Shown piece after piece: positions 17,369 through 26,905 of a DNA stretch of 64,000 nt (its first letter is position 1; every line of letters starts with the position of its first letter). The stretch is from Prolixibacter sp. NT017 (GTDB lineage Bacteria > Bacteroidota > Bacteroidia > Bacteroidales > Prolixibacteraceae), in contig NZ_BLAV01000001.1 in the NCBI RefSeq assembly GCF_009617875.1, positions 62,001-126,000 on the forward strand. Reading direction: 5' to 3'. A program made the position numbers and the translations under genes. Below the pieces are notes generated by a model, which was not told the origin of the DNA, searched no databases, and was given only the letters and a program-made list of their open reading frames with translations.

Positions 17369-19837
17369 ATGTTCCAAACAAAATCCAGGTCCGGTGTGAC
17401 CGTGCTTTTCTTGTTGTTCCTATTGATGATGACAGCATCTGTATCGGGGCAAAATCTGAAATTGAAGGTCGATGGTTCTCCTGAATCAGGCTATGGCGTC
17501 GCACTGTACGATGGCAATCAAAAGTTGCTGGAGGATTCCGGTGCTTTTACATTGCATCTGTCTAATCTGGATTTGACTTCCGATACCACACTTTATAATT
17601 GGCGCGGTACTTTCTGGACCGGAAACGACACGATCATTGAGCTGCAGAAGGAAACTTATATGAAAGCGCTCGATTCGAAACTGACTGTCAAAGTCACGTA
17701 CCAAATTGTGAATCCGCACATCGTAAAGAAAACAGTTGAGCTCTTCCAGCCCAGCATGCTTTCAATGTATTATACCCTTCTGGAAAACAATGTTCCGGCA
17801 CAACAGCCGAAAAAATATGTGACGTTCGAGCAGGATAACTTTCCGGGTGGATTCATTCACGAACTTTTTCCATCGGCCGGATTTGTCACCGCGGATAATA
17901 TGACCGTCGGTTTTCTGACCGATGCAGGATATAAAAATCAGTTTACACGTACAACACGACGCCGGTTCAGTGGACGCGGAGGCGGTTTCGTTGGGATGCG
18001 CCAGCTTCCCGATCCAAGACTGTTTGCCACAGCTACACCTGAAGAACGGGCTCAGGGGAAAGACTATGTACGTTTGACTTTTGGTGAGATGTTCAATCTG
18101 AATGTCGGAACCGAAACCGTCTTACCGCTTCCGCAGAAATACAGTCGGGAGGGTAAGCTTTCGATTTCCCGGAAGGATAGTTTGATTGTACTGAATTGCC
18201 AGGCTGGTGGGAAGGACGGTATCCAGATGATGACGCCAGTTACCGGCCAAAAAGTGTATACCATCTCCTTCAAGGTGAAAGGGAACTTGCCGGTGGCGCT
18301 CAAACTGTACCGGGTGAAAAATGGTCAGCAAGGACCAGAGCTCGAACACGGAGTTAAGTACATCGATGCATTTCCGTCGAAAACGGACGAGTGGACGGAG
18401 TTCAAGGGAAGCATTCTGGTTCCGTACATCGAAGGCGACAGTGTTTCGATGTTTATCGGAAATACTTCCGGAAAAGCCGGAACGATGCAAATCAAGGAGC
18501 TGGCGATTGCCGAAAATCATCCGGCCATTCAGCCCTATAACATTTTACCGCTGGGGAAAAAGGAAACGAAAACCACTTACATTTTTGTGGAACCGTGGAA
18601 ATCTCATCGCGATTTTATGATTGATTCGCAGTCACGACTGGCGGAAGGAAAAGGCTTCAAAGGCTCACTGATTGAAAAGATGCTGTATGCGAATGCCAAC
18701 ATGCTGAACTGGATTACTTCCGTGCATGATTTTACTCCGTTCAGTGTGCCAAATATGAATTACTCGCCCGACATGTATAACCGGGATTCGTTCTGGACGA
18801 CGGTAGCGACTTACAATAAAAAACTGAACCTGGCGATCTGGAATCAGTGGGCTAAAACGCAAACTCCCGATGGTGCTATCGGAACTATCATTACGCCCTA
18901 CATGGGCTCGGTGGAAGCCAAGGACAACGAAGCGACTATCGAGTGGTTGGTTTGGGCTTTGGTCAACCAACGGCGGTACGGAGTTCAACTTCCGAAAGAT
19001 AAAATTGACAAAGCCGTGTCGTTTGTACTTAATTCGTTTGACGAGAACCATGACGGTATTTGTGAATCACATTTCTCGATGAGCCAGATTGATGTGTGCG
19101 ACTATGTTCCAAAAACAACTCGATTGGCCGTGAACCAAGGGATGTTCGCTGTTGCTTTGCACACGATTAAGGCTTTGGGATATGATATTTCAGATGAATA
19201 TATGAACAAAGCGGAATCGGAATACCGGAAATTCTACGATCCGAAACGAAAACATCTGCTGTTCGACCGCGAATATCCCGATTTGATTTCGCTGACGGAT
19301 TTGGTTCCTGAGTTTCTATCGCTCTGGCTGTTCAATCACCCGATGTTAACGGATGAGATGGTGAACAACCAGTTGAATGAGATGCCGTATCTGAACAAAG
19401 TTCCCAATTCTCCGCATCCGGAGATGGGCACGACCGCACCGATTCTGGTGCGCCTCACAAACGATGCAAAAGGTTATTCCTATATGACTTCCGATTACCA
19501 GCCTTTCGGCGAATTCGGAAAGGCCAACTATGCAGACCACTCCCGCGATGGTTTTTATTACAACGGCGGAAGCTGGATGCGGGCAGAGTACTGTGCCTAT
19601 GTGGTAGGCTTGAAACACGGCTGGCCTAAGGCAAAAGAAATGATGGAAAACCGGGCCTGGGCGGAAATCAATTTGAACCCGAAATGGCCCTTTAGCAAGG
19701 AATTTATTCCGACTCATTGGAAAAGTACCGATGAATGGTGGCTTTCAACAAGGGGACTCAGTTGGAATGTGTTCATCCTGATGGCTGACGAAGTCGCAGG
19801 ACTACGCACTCCTGATATGGATCCCGACTATAAATAA
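17369..19837 (+). CDS. Exported six-hairpin glycosidase-like protein, family not recognised
   Basis: An 822-residue protein with a signal peptide ending at VSGQ. I do not recognise a named family. Three parts can be seen: an N-terminal beta-sandwich (about 28-255), a jelly-roll segment resembling a carbohydrate-binding module (about 260-385), and a helical C-terminal region (about 435-810) with features of an (alpha/alpha)6 barrel. Motifs there include MYNRDSFW (469-476), EATIEWLVWA (521-530), and GFYYNGGSWMRAEY followed by ENRAWAEI. Clan GH-G type enzymes (GH15/GH37/GH63-like) show similar RDxFW and ENR segments. As the first gene after the regulator and candidate operator it is probably a key enzyme of the PUL. 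Candidate acids include D471-D473 and E521. Confidence 0.7.
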   Translation: MFQTKSRSGVTVLFLLFLLMMTASVSGQNLKLKVDGSPESGYGVALYDGNQKLLEDSGAFTLHLSNLDLTSDTTLYNWRGTFWTGNDTIIELQKETYMKALDSKLTVKVTYQIVNPHIVKKTVELFQPSMLSMYYTLLENNVPAQQPKKYVTFEQDNFPGGFIHELFPSAGFVTADNMTVGFLTDAGYKNQFTRTTRRRFSGRGGGFVGMRQLPDPRLFATATPEERAQGKDYVRLTFGEMFNLNVGTETVLPLPQKYSREGKLSISRKDSLIVLNCQAGGKDGIQMMTPVTGQKVYTISFKVKGNLPVALKLYRVKNGQQGPELEHGVKYIDAFPSKTDEWTEFKGSILVPYIEGDSVSMFIGNTSGKAGTMQIKELAIAENHPAIQPYNILPLGKKETKTTYIFVEPWKSHRDFMIDSQSRLAEGKGFKGSLIEKMLYANANMLNWITSVHDFTPFSVPNMNYSPDMYNRDSFWTTVATYNKKLNLAIWNQWAKTQTPDGAIGTIITPYMGSVEAKDNEATIEWLVWALVNQRRYGVQLPKDKIDKAVSFVLNSFDENHDGICESHFSMSQIDVCDYVPKTTRLAVNQGMFAVALHTIKALGYDISDEYMNKAESEYRKFYDPKRKHLLFDREYPDLISLTDLVPEFLSLWLFNHPMLTDEMVNNQLNEMPYLNKVPNSPHPEMGTTAPILVRLTNDAKGYSYMTSDYQPFGEFGKANYADHSRDGFYYNGGSWMRAEYCAYVVGLKHGWPKAKEMMENRAWAEINLNPKWPFSKEFIPTHWKSTDEWWLSTRGLSWNVFILMADEVAGLRTPDMDPDYK

Positions 19838-19888
19838 TTGGATGTAATTAATGATGCTCAATCAATTAAATTTTTAAAGCTAACTTCT

Positions 19889-22800
19889 ATGAAAATCTTT
19901 TTTATCACAAGATTTAGAAGGGAAATACTCGGGCTTGTATTTCTTTTTATGACAGGTGCCGTCTTTGGCCAGGTCAATGTGACCGGTACGGTTACAGATG
20001 AAAGCGGAACGACGCTTCCCGGAGTAACCGTAGTGGTTTCAGGAACAACCAATGGTAGCATTACCGATATGAATGGTAAGTATACCCTTCAGGTCGAAAA
20101 TACCAACGTATCCCTCGATTTCTCCTTTGTGGGATACCAGAAACAGACTGTTCCGCTTAACGGAAAGACAGTTCTCAACGTTACGATGAAAGAGGAGAAG
20201 AAGCAGATCGACGAAGTGGTGATTGTTGGATATTCTGCTCAGAAAAAAGCAACCCTTACCGGTGCTGTTGCTCCTGTCAATATTGCCGATGTCGATAAAC
20301 GGAAAGTAGGCGATCTGGCACAGGCCCTGCAAGGACAAGTTGCCGGTGTTCAGGTTACTTCCAGTACCGGTGCTCCCGGTGATGCGGTGAATATCCGTAT
20401 CCGTGGAGAGGGAACCATCGGAAACAATAATCCGCTCTATGTCATCGATGGTGTTCCTTCACGGGATATCAGTTTCCTCAATCCATCGGATATTAAATCG
20501 ATGACGGTATTGAAGGATGCTTCGGCCGCTGCTATTTATGGTGCTCGTGCAGCAGGTGGTGTTATTGTGATAACGACCAAAGAAGGTGTAGAAGGGAAAA
20601 GCACGCTGGATGTCAGTTACTACACAGGAATTCAGAAGGTGGCTCACCTTCCCCATATGCTGAACGCAACGCAGTACATGAATGTAGTAGAAGAAGCCTG
20701 GAATAACGCTGGTTATTCAGGAACCAATCCATATACTGCCGATAAAGGCCGCAGCGATTTTGCCAATACCAACTGGCTGGATGCCCTGTTCGAACTGGGA
20801 CATTCTCAGAATGCACAGGTGACAGCTACCGGTGGTAATCAGAAAGTGCAGTACCTGTTGTCTGCCAACTACTACGGAAATGATGGGATTGTGGTGTATA
20901 ACAATGATAAGTATCAGCGCATTAACTTTCGTTCGAATATTACCGCTAATCTGACCGAGCGGTTGAAAGTCGGAAGTAACCTGTTGCTTTCGTATGTTAT
21001 TCAGGATGCCTTGTCATCAAAAGGTGACGAGCCGGGGATCATTCGGCACGCGATGCTTCGTCCTCCCATTATCCCGATTTACAAAGATCCGAGCGATCCA
21101 ACCTGGTCGGCGCAAGATCCATTTACAGACCTGCCGTTCTACAAGAACAAGGATTCGTTTGAGAGCAATAAGTACGAATGGTCGCAGAACCCGATTGCGT
21201 TGGCTTACTTCACCGACGATGTACGGAGTTACTACAAAACATTTGGTAACCTGTATGCAGAATATGCTTTCCTCGGTGACAAATCGCTGAAATTCAAAAC
21301 GAATTTGGGTGTTGATCTGACCTTCTCTCACAACAAGGCATTCCATCAGAACTTTGGTGATGACGACGGCAGTGGTAGTTCACTGGATCAGGGATTGGGA
21401 CGTCAAAACCGCCCGAGCACATTGAATGAAGATCGCGGTGAGGAAATTACGTTCACCTGGGACAATACGTTGAATTACGTGAAAGACCTGGGTAAAAGTT
21501 CTATCAACGCGTTGGTCGGTAGTGAATTCATTACCAACCATTCTTCCTCTATCAGCGGGTCACGCGCTCGTTACGATTATACCGGTAAAAACTTCCGTTA
21601 CCTTGATTTTGGAGGTTCGCAGTATGATGTATGGAACGGAGGTTCTGCTGCTGAGTGGGCACTGTTCTCGTTATTCGGTTCGGCAACGTATTCCTATGAC
21701 AGCAAGTATATGGTAACCGCCAACTTCCGTGCGGATGCTTCTTCACGCTTTGCGGAAAACAACCGTTGGGGATATTTCCCATCCGTTTCAGCCGGATGGA
21801 AATTGTCGAATGAGAATTTCATGAAGGATATCACCTGGTTGTCGGATTTGAAACTGAGAGCCAGTGTTGGACAGCTGGGTAACCAGGAAATCGATAACTA
21901 TGCTTACCTGACGCTGTTGCGGAAAAGCGGTGACAGTTACCTGATTTCCCGTTACGGAAACCCCGACCTGAAGTGGGAAACTACCACGCAGTATAACTAC
22001 GGTCTGGATTTGGGGCTTCTGTCGAACAAAATTTATTTTACAGCCGATTACTTTATCAAGAATACAACCGATATTTTGTTGCCGATTACATTGCCGTCAA
22101 TTGCAGGTGATGTATCTCCAACTTATGTTAATGCAGGTGCCGTTACCAACAAAGGTTTTGAGTTTGCTTTGACACTTCGCAACAGCGAACATCAGTTCAA
22201 ATACAACATTAACCTGAATGTGGCGACCCTCAAAAATGAGGTAACCAAACTGCACCCGAACCTGCCGATGATTATCAACGCAGCCAGTAAAGGTGTAGCG
22301 CGTACCGTTGTTGGTCAGCCGTTGAATTCCTATTACGGTTACGTGATGGAGGGAATCTATCAGAACACACAGGAAATTCAGGATCAACTTTACGGAACAG
22401 CTAATCCTTCAGCACAGCCGGGTGATATCCGGTTCAAGGATTTAAATGGCGATGGCATTATCAATGATAAAGACCGGACGTTCATCGGAAATTCCATTCC
22501 GAAACTGACATACGGAATGAACCTGACAGGCGAATACAAAGGCTTTGATTTGTCACTGTTGTTCCAGGGCGTGCATGGCGTTGACCGTTACAACGACGGT
22601 AAGAAGATTGTGGACTACGATACTCGTCCGTTCAACTACACAACCCGCGTACTGAGTGCATGGCACGGCGAAGGTACCAGCAATACCATTCCACGTGTAA
22701 GCTTTACGGATAACGGTAGTAGCAAAATTTCCAGTGTATTCGTTGAGGATGCCTCTTACTTCCGTCTGAAAAACGTGGAACTGGGGTATACATTCAAACA

Positions 22801-22972
22801 GTTGATGCAGCGTTCGAAAACCTTCAAAAATCTTCGTGCTTACGTCTCTGCTCAGAACGTATTCACCATTACCGATTACACCGGTCTCGATCCGGAATCG
22901 ACCGATTTGATTGATATGGGAACTTACCCGCAATCAAGAGCTTTCATTCTTGGTGTTGATGTGAAATTTTAA
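19889..22972 (+). CDS. SusC-like TonB-dependent outer-membrane transporter
   Basis: A 1027-residue outer-membrane protein. I choose ATG 19889, which opens directly onto the signal peptide (cleavage near VFGQ); the frame upstream contains only a weak TTG. A carboxypeptidase-D-like domain (about 25-105) is followed by IDEVVIVGY, the start of the plug, and then a 22-strand beta-barrel ending in a terminal phenylalanine (VDVKF). SusC proteins form a lidded channel with SusD and import oligosaccharides using TonB energy. It is 51 bp downstream of the six-hairpin gene and 26 bp upstream of the SusD start, consistent with one operon. Confidence 0.96.
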   Translation: MKIFFITRFRREILGLVFLFMTGAVFGQVNVTGTVTDESGTTLPGVTVVVSGTTNGSITDMNGKYTLQVENTNVSLDFSFVGYQKQTVPLNGKTVLNVTMKEEKKQIDEVVIVGYSAQKKATLTGAVAPVNIADVDKRKVGDLAQALQGQVAGVQVTSSTGAPGDAVNIRIRGEGTIGNNNPLYVIDGVPSRDISFLNPSDIKSMTVLKDASAAAIYGARAAGGVIVITTKEGVEGKSTLDVSYYTGIQKVAHLPHMLNATQYMNVVEEAWNNAGYSGTNPYTADKGRSDFANTNWLDALFELGHSQNAQVTATGGNQKVQYLLSANYYGNDGIVVYNNDKYQRINFRSNITANLTERLKVGSNLLLSYVIQDALSSKGDEPGIIRHAMLRPPIIPIYKDPSDPTWSAQDPFTDLPFYKNKDSFESNKYEWSQNPIALAYFTDDVRSYYKTFGNLYAEYAFLGDKSLKFKTNLGVDLTFSHNKAFHQNFGDDDGSGSSLDQGLGRQNRPSTLNEDRGEEITFTWDNTLNYVKDLGKSSINALVGSEFITNHSSSISGSRARYDYTGKNFRYLDFGGSQYDVWNGGSAAEWALFSLFGSATYSYDSKYMVTANFRADASSRFAENNRWGYFPSVSAGWKLSNENFMKDITWLSDLKLRASVGQLGNQEIDNYAYLTLLRKSGDSYLISRYGNPDLKWETTTQYNYGLDLGLLSNKIYFTADYFIKNTTDILLPITLPSIAGDVSPTYVNAGAVTNKGFEFALTLRNSEHQFKYNINLNVATLKNEVTKLHPNLPMIINAASKGVARTVVGQPLNSYYGYVMEGIYQNTQEIQDQLYGTANPSAQPGDIRFKDLNGDGIINDKDRTFIGNSIPKLTYGMNLTGEYKGFDLSLLFQGVHGVDRYNDGKKIVDYDTRPFNYTTRVLSAWHGEGTSNTIPRVSFTDNGSSKISSVFVEDASYFRLKNVELGYTFKQLMQRSKTFKNLRAYVSAQNVFTITDYTGLDPESTDLIDMGTYPQSRAFILGVDVKF

Positions 22973-22998
22973 TGTCCCAGCTAATAAAATTCAGTAAA

Positions 22999-24486
22999 AT
23001 GAGAAAAATATATATGATACTGGTTGCATCAACTTTACTGTTGTTCACCGGTTGCGACAAATACCTCTACAAGGAACCCATCGGGTTGCTGACACCCGAC
23101 CAGGTAGATACCTCACCAACCGAAAGTGCGGTGGAATATTCAGTCTTTACTTCGTACCAATTGCTTTCCAGTACCCTGAATATTATCGGGGAATGGGGCT
23201 GGGACGACGGAACCGTTCTTCGCAACGATTTTATCCTGAGCGATATCGCTTCGGATGACATGCAGAAGAAATGGAATCCGGATGGTGACCAGGCCTGGAT
23301 GGACGAAATTGATCATTTCAATTTTACTTCTGACAATGCTGGTTTTAACGGACAGTGGGCTTATGACTACGATGGCATTTCCCGTTCGAACCTGGCCATC
23401 AGTTATCTGACCAATGACGAGTTGATGGGTAAGCTGACCATGGACAGCAATCTGAGAAACCGTTTGCTGGGTGAGGTTTACTTCCTGAGAGCTTTTTACT
23501 ATTTCGATTTGGTCAATAATTTCGGTGATGTTCCGCTTTTGGTAAAACCATTGGAAAGTTTCTCTGAAGCTTATGATGTAGCTACTCGTGCACCGAAAGC
23601 TCAGGTGATGGATCAAATCCGTGCCGACCTGGCGCAGGCAGTTACCCTGTTGCCTAACAGCAAATATTCAGATAATACTCAGCCCTGGCGTGCATCGAAA
23701 GGTGCTGCCATTGCTATGCAGGCAAAAGTAGAGCTTTATAGCGAAAACTGGCAGAAAGTGCTGGATTACGTCAACCAGCTGGATGGTCTTGGTTTCTATT
23801 CGCTCGATGATAATTACTTCGACAACTTCCAGGTGGAGAAAGAGTTCACTGACAACGAGGTGATCTTTGCTTACGACCATGAAAGTAATACAGTTCCGAG
23901 ATCAGGCAATGGTTTGTGTGCATTGCTGGGATGGGGCTTCGTAGCTCCCGAACAGAATTTCATCGATGAATTCGAGCCGAACGATCCGCGTCTGCTCTAT
24001 ACGGTCGACGTAGACAATCAAGCTGTTTATAAAATTCTTGGTGAGACGAATACCGATAATAAGGGAAATGATGACTCACCCAGTAACAAGATTTACATCC
24101 GCTATGCTGATGTCATGCTTTGGAAAGCGGAAGCCGATATCAACCTGGGTAACTACACCGAAGCCATCGGTATCATCAACGAGGTCAGGGCCCGGGCACG
24201 GAATACCGTTGCCATCGATGGAACTACACCTCCGGCAGGAACCTTGCCTGACCGTGATGTAAATTCAACGGATAAGGCTCAGATTATGGGTTGGTTGCGC
24301 CATGAACGTCGTGTGGAGCTTGGCTTTGAATCACAGCGCTTCAATGACTTGAAACGTTGGGGAATTGCCAAAGATGTACTGGATGCACAGGGTCAAAACT
24401 TCCAGGATAATAACTATCTCTATCCAATTCCACAGCGTGAAATTGATAAATCAGGTGGTACTATTACCCAGAACCCGGGTTATTGA
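22999..24486 (+). CDS. SusD/RagB-like glycan-binding lipoprotein
   Basis: A 495-residue lipoprotein with lipobox LFTGC and start at ATG 22999. It has the helical TPR-like N-terminal scaffold of SusD proteins (for example LLGEVYFLRAFYYFDLVNNFGDVPL) and ends with the family pattern YPIPQREID...TQNPGY. It sits on the outer leaflet as the lid of the SusC barrel and selects the glycan. The SusC partner is directly upstream. Length is normal for the family. Confidence 0.95.
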   Translation: MRKIYMILVASTLLLFTGCDKYLYKEPIGLLTPDQVDTSPTESAVEYSVFTSYQLLSSTLNIIGEWGWDDGTVLRNDFILSDIASDDMQKKWNPDGDQAWMDEIDHFNFTSDNAGFNGQWAYDYDGISRSNLAISYLTNDELMGKLTMDSNLRNRLLGEVYFLRAFYYFDLVNNFGDVPLLVKPLESFSEAYDVATRAPKAQVMDQIRADLAQAVTLLPNSKYSDNTQPWRASKGAAIAMQAKVELYSENWQKVLDYVNQLDGLGFYSLDDNYFDNFQVEKEFTDNEVIFAYDHESNTVPRSGNGLCALLGWGFVAPEQNFIDEFEPNDPRLLYTVDVDNQAVYKILGETNTDNKGNDDSPSNKIYIRYADVMLWKAEADINLGNYTEAIGIINEVRARARNTVAIDGTTPPAGTLPDRDVNSTDKAQIMGWLRHERRVELGFESQRFNDLKRWGIAKDVLDAQGQNFQDNNYLYPIPQREIDKSGGTITQNPGY

Positions 24487-24513
24487 TGCTTAACAGATAA
24501 TAGATAGGAAACA

Positions 24514-24558
24514 GGATGCCCCATAGTTTATGTCGGATATTCGGGGCATCCTTGTTTT
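24514..24558 (+). terminator. Hairpin between susD and GH130 (terminator or attenuator)
   Basis: A 9-bp perfect stem, GGATGCCCC (24514-24522) and GGGGCATCC (24543-24551), is followed by TTGTTTTC. It lies 28 bp after susD and 42 bp before GH130, all on the same strand, so it would split the operon or reduce downstream expression. Fairly long loop (20 nt). Confidence 0.7.
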
Positions 24559-24592
24559 CAAATTCCGCTAAGAAAAAGACAAAAAGCTAGTT

Positions 24593-25639
24593 ATGGATAT
24601 GGCAAAGAGATTCGCCGGGAACCCGATCTTACGCCCCGGCGATCTGAAACCGAGCAGGGAAGGATTGAAAATTGAATGCTTGCTCAATCCGGGAGTGTTC
24701 CGGTACGATGGAAAGATATGGATGTTGCTTCGGGTAGCCGAACGTCCCGAGCAGAAAGAAGGATTCACTTCTTTCCCTCTATACAAGGAGAACGGCGAAC
24801 TGGAGATTAAAGAGTTTAAAAATGATGATCCGGAGCTCGATTTATCCGATCCCCGGGTTATCAGCTATCAGGGACAAGATTATCTGACAACGATTTCGCA
24901 CTTGCGTCTGGTTTGCAGTGACGATGGCGTCCATTTTCATGAACCAGAAGGATATCCGTTGCTCACAGGAAAGGGAATTCACGAATCTTACGGAATTGAA
25001 GACTGTCGGGTATCGCAAATAGACGACACCTACCATTTGACTTACACTGCCGTTTCGCATTTGGGCGTAGGAGTAGGGCTCCGGACTACCAAAAACTGGA
25101 AAGAATTCGAACATCACGGGATGATATTTCCCGCGCACAATAAGGACAGTGCCATTTTCGAAGAAAAGATTAACGGTCGTTATTATGCGTTTCATCGTCC
25201 CAGCAGTCCTGAATTAGGAGGAAACTATATCTGGTTAGCCAGTTCGCCGGATGGTGATCACTGGGGAAATCATCAGTGTATTGCACAAACACGGAAAGGA
25301 AAGTGGGACAGTGTGCGCATTGGTGCAGGTGCCGCTCCCATTCGCACGGACGAAGGCTGGCTGGAAATCTATCATGGAGCCAACGAGGACAACCAGTATT
25401 GCCTGGGTGCTTTGTTGATGGATATTGACGATCCGTCGAAAGTGCTGGCCCGTTCCGAAGAGCAGCCCATCATGATGCCGGCAGAAGAATATGAAAAGAC
25501 CGGATTTTTCGGCAATGTCATTTTTACCAACGGCCATCTGGTGGATGGTGATGAAATTACCATGTATTACGGTGCGGCCGATGAAGTGATTTGCGGTGCA
25601 AACTTCTCTGTCAAAGAGATTTTGGAGTCACTGCATTAG
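24593..25639 (+). CDS. GH130 family mannoside phosphorylase or beta-1,2-mannosidase
   Basis: A 348-residue protein without signal peptide, so cytoplasmic. It shows the five-bladed propeller motifs of GH130: NPG near 32, LLRVAER (45-51), SDPRV (85-89), YGIEDCRVSQIDDTYHLTY from 133, and YHGANE in the second half. GH130 enzymes phosphorolyse or hydrolyse beta-mannosides; the sequence does not settle which linkage. An in-frame ATG two codons downstream is an alternative start. It is followed 27 bp later by an MFS carrier, a pairing that suggests an imported mannoside is broken down inside the cell. Confidence 0.88.
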   Translation: MDMAKRFAGNPILRPGDLKPSREGLKIECLLNPGVFRYDGKIWMLLRVAERPEQKEGFTSFPLYKENGELEIKEFKNDDPELDLSDPRVISYQGQDYLTTISHLRLVCSDDGVHFHEPEGYPLLTGKGIHESYGIEDCRVSQIDDTYHLTYTAVSHLGVGVGLRTTKNWKEFEHHGMIFPAHNKDSAIFEEKINGRYYAFHRPSSPELGGNYIWLASSPDGDHWGNHQCIAQTRKGKWDSVRIGAGAAPIRTDEGWLEIYHGANEDNQYCLGALLMDIDDPSKVLARSEEQPIMMPAEEYEKTGFFGNVIFTNGHLVDGDEITMYYGAADEVICGANFSVKEILESLH

Positions 25640-25666
25640 AAAACGAATGATCTCAACTGAGGAATT

Positions 25667-26902
25667 ATGCTGAATAAACTGGTTAACGAATACCGCGTGT
25701 TTAATACCTATCCCAAGGGCATGCGGATATTACTGATTACGAATTTAATTTATTCGCTGGTACTGCCGATTATCGAGATGTTTATCGGTGCCTATATCAT
25801 GCGAAATTCGCACGAAGCCAAGCTGGTAGTTATCTTTCAGTTGGCACTTTATTCCGGTATTCCGTTAACTTTTGCTATCAACGGATTTCTTCTCCGGAAG
25901 ATAAAAATCGCCTGGCTATACTCGTTCGGAATGCTGCTGAGTGGCGTTTCCATGTCGGCCATGATGATGCTCCATGAGCTGGATGCTACCGGCATTGGTG
26001 TTGCCGGATTGATCATGGGACTATCCTACGGTTTCTTTTGGGCCAACCGCGATTTTCTGGCGCTGGAGACAACCGACGATAATAACCGTAACTACTATTA
26101 CGGACTGGAATCATTCTTCTACACGCTGACCGGGGTGATTGTGCCTTATGTGGTTGGTGTATTTATCGGGGCCACCGATGAGCATCACTGGTTTGGAGGG
26201 AATACCAACATGGCGTACCGAATCGTTACGGCGTCGGTCTTCCTGTTAACCATTATCTCTTCCATTGTGGTTCACCGGGGTAATTTTGTTAACCCAAAGC
26301 AAGAACGTTTTCTCTATTTCCGGTTTCACGTTCTTTGGCGAAAAATGCTCGGACTGGCATCACTGAAAGGACTGGCGCAGGGATACATCGTTACGGCTCC
26401 GGCCATGTTAATCATGAAGCTGGTTGGGAACGAAGACGTACTGGGAACCGTTCAGGCTATTGGAGCCATTTTTTCTGCTATTGTCCTCTATCTCATCGGA
26501 CGAATGGCGAAACCGAAGCACCGTATTTACATCTTTTCGTTTGGGTTGCTGTTATTTGCTACCGGAAGTTTCATTAATGCAGGACTTTATTCCTCGCTGG
26601 GCGTGATACTTTTCATGTTGTGTCTGGTAATGGCCCGCCCATTGTTGGATGTGGCATATTTCCCGATTCAGTTAAAGGTGATCGATACGGTCGCAGCTAT
26701 TGAAAAGCGAAACCAATTTACGTATATTCTGAATCACGAGTTGGGATTGTATGTTGGACGTTTGATTGGATGTGGACTTTTCATTCTGATGGCAACCTAC
26801 ATCGGTGAAGATTTTGCGTTGAAATATGCGCTGGTGATTATCGGTTTGTTGCAGTTATTGTCCATTTTCGTTGCACAGAATATCATCAAATCAAAATACT
26901 AA
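25667..26902 (+). CDS. MFS transporter (PUL inner-membrane carrier)
   Basis: A 411-residue inner-membrane protein with about twelve hydrophobic segments and the general layout of the major facilitator superfamily, including a WANRDFLALET segment between helices 4 and 5. No substrate signature is readable. Its place between GH130 and the next lipoprotein enzyme (3 bp to the following ATG) implies that it imports the mono- or disaccharide made in the periplasm for GH130. Closely packed spacing supports co-transcription. Confidence 0.82.
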   Translation: MLNKLVNEYRVFNTYPKGMRILLITNLIYSLVLPIIEMFIGAYIMRNSHEAKLVVIFQLALYSGIPLTFAINGFLLRKIKIAWLYSFGMLLSGVSMSAMMMLHELDATGIGVAGLIMGLSYGFFWANRDFLALETTDDNNRNYYYGLESFFYTLTGVIVPYVVGVFIGATDEHHWFGGNTNMAYRIVTASVFLLTIISSIVVHRGNFVNPKQERFLYFRFHVLWRKMLGLASLKGLAQGYIVTAPAMLIMKLVGNEDVLGTVQAIGAIFSAIVLYLIGRMAKPKHRIYIFSFGLLLFATGSFINAGLYSSLGVILFMLCLVMARPLLDVAYFPIQLKVIDTVAAIEKRNQFTYILNHELGLYVGRLIGCGLFILMATYIGEDFALKYALVIIGLLQLLSIFVAQNIIKSKY

Positions 26903-26905
26903 ACC

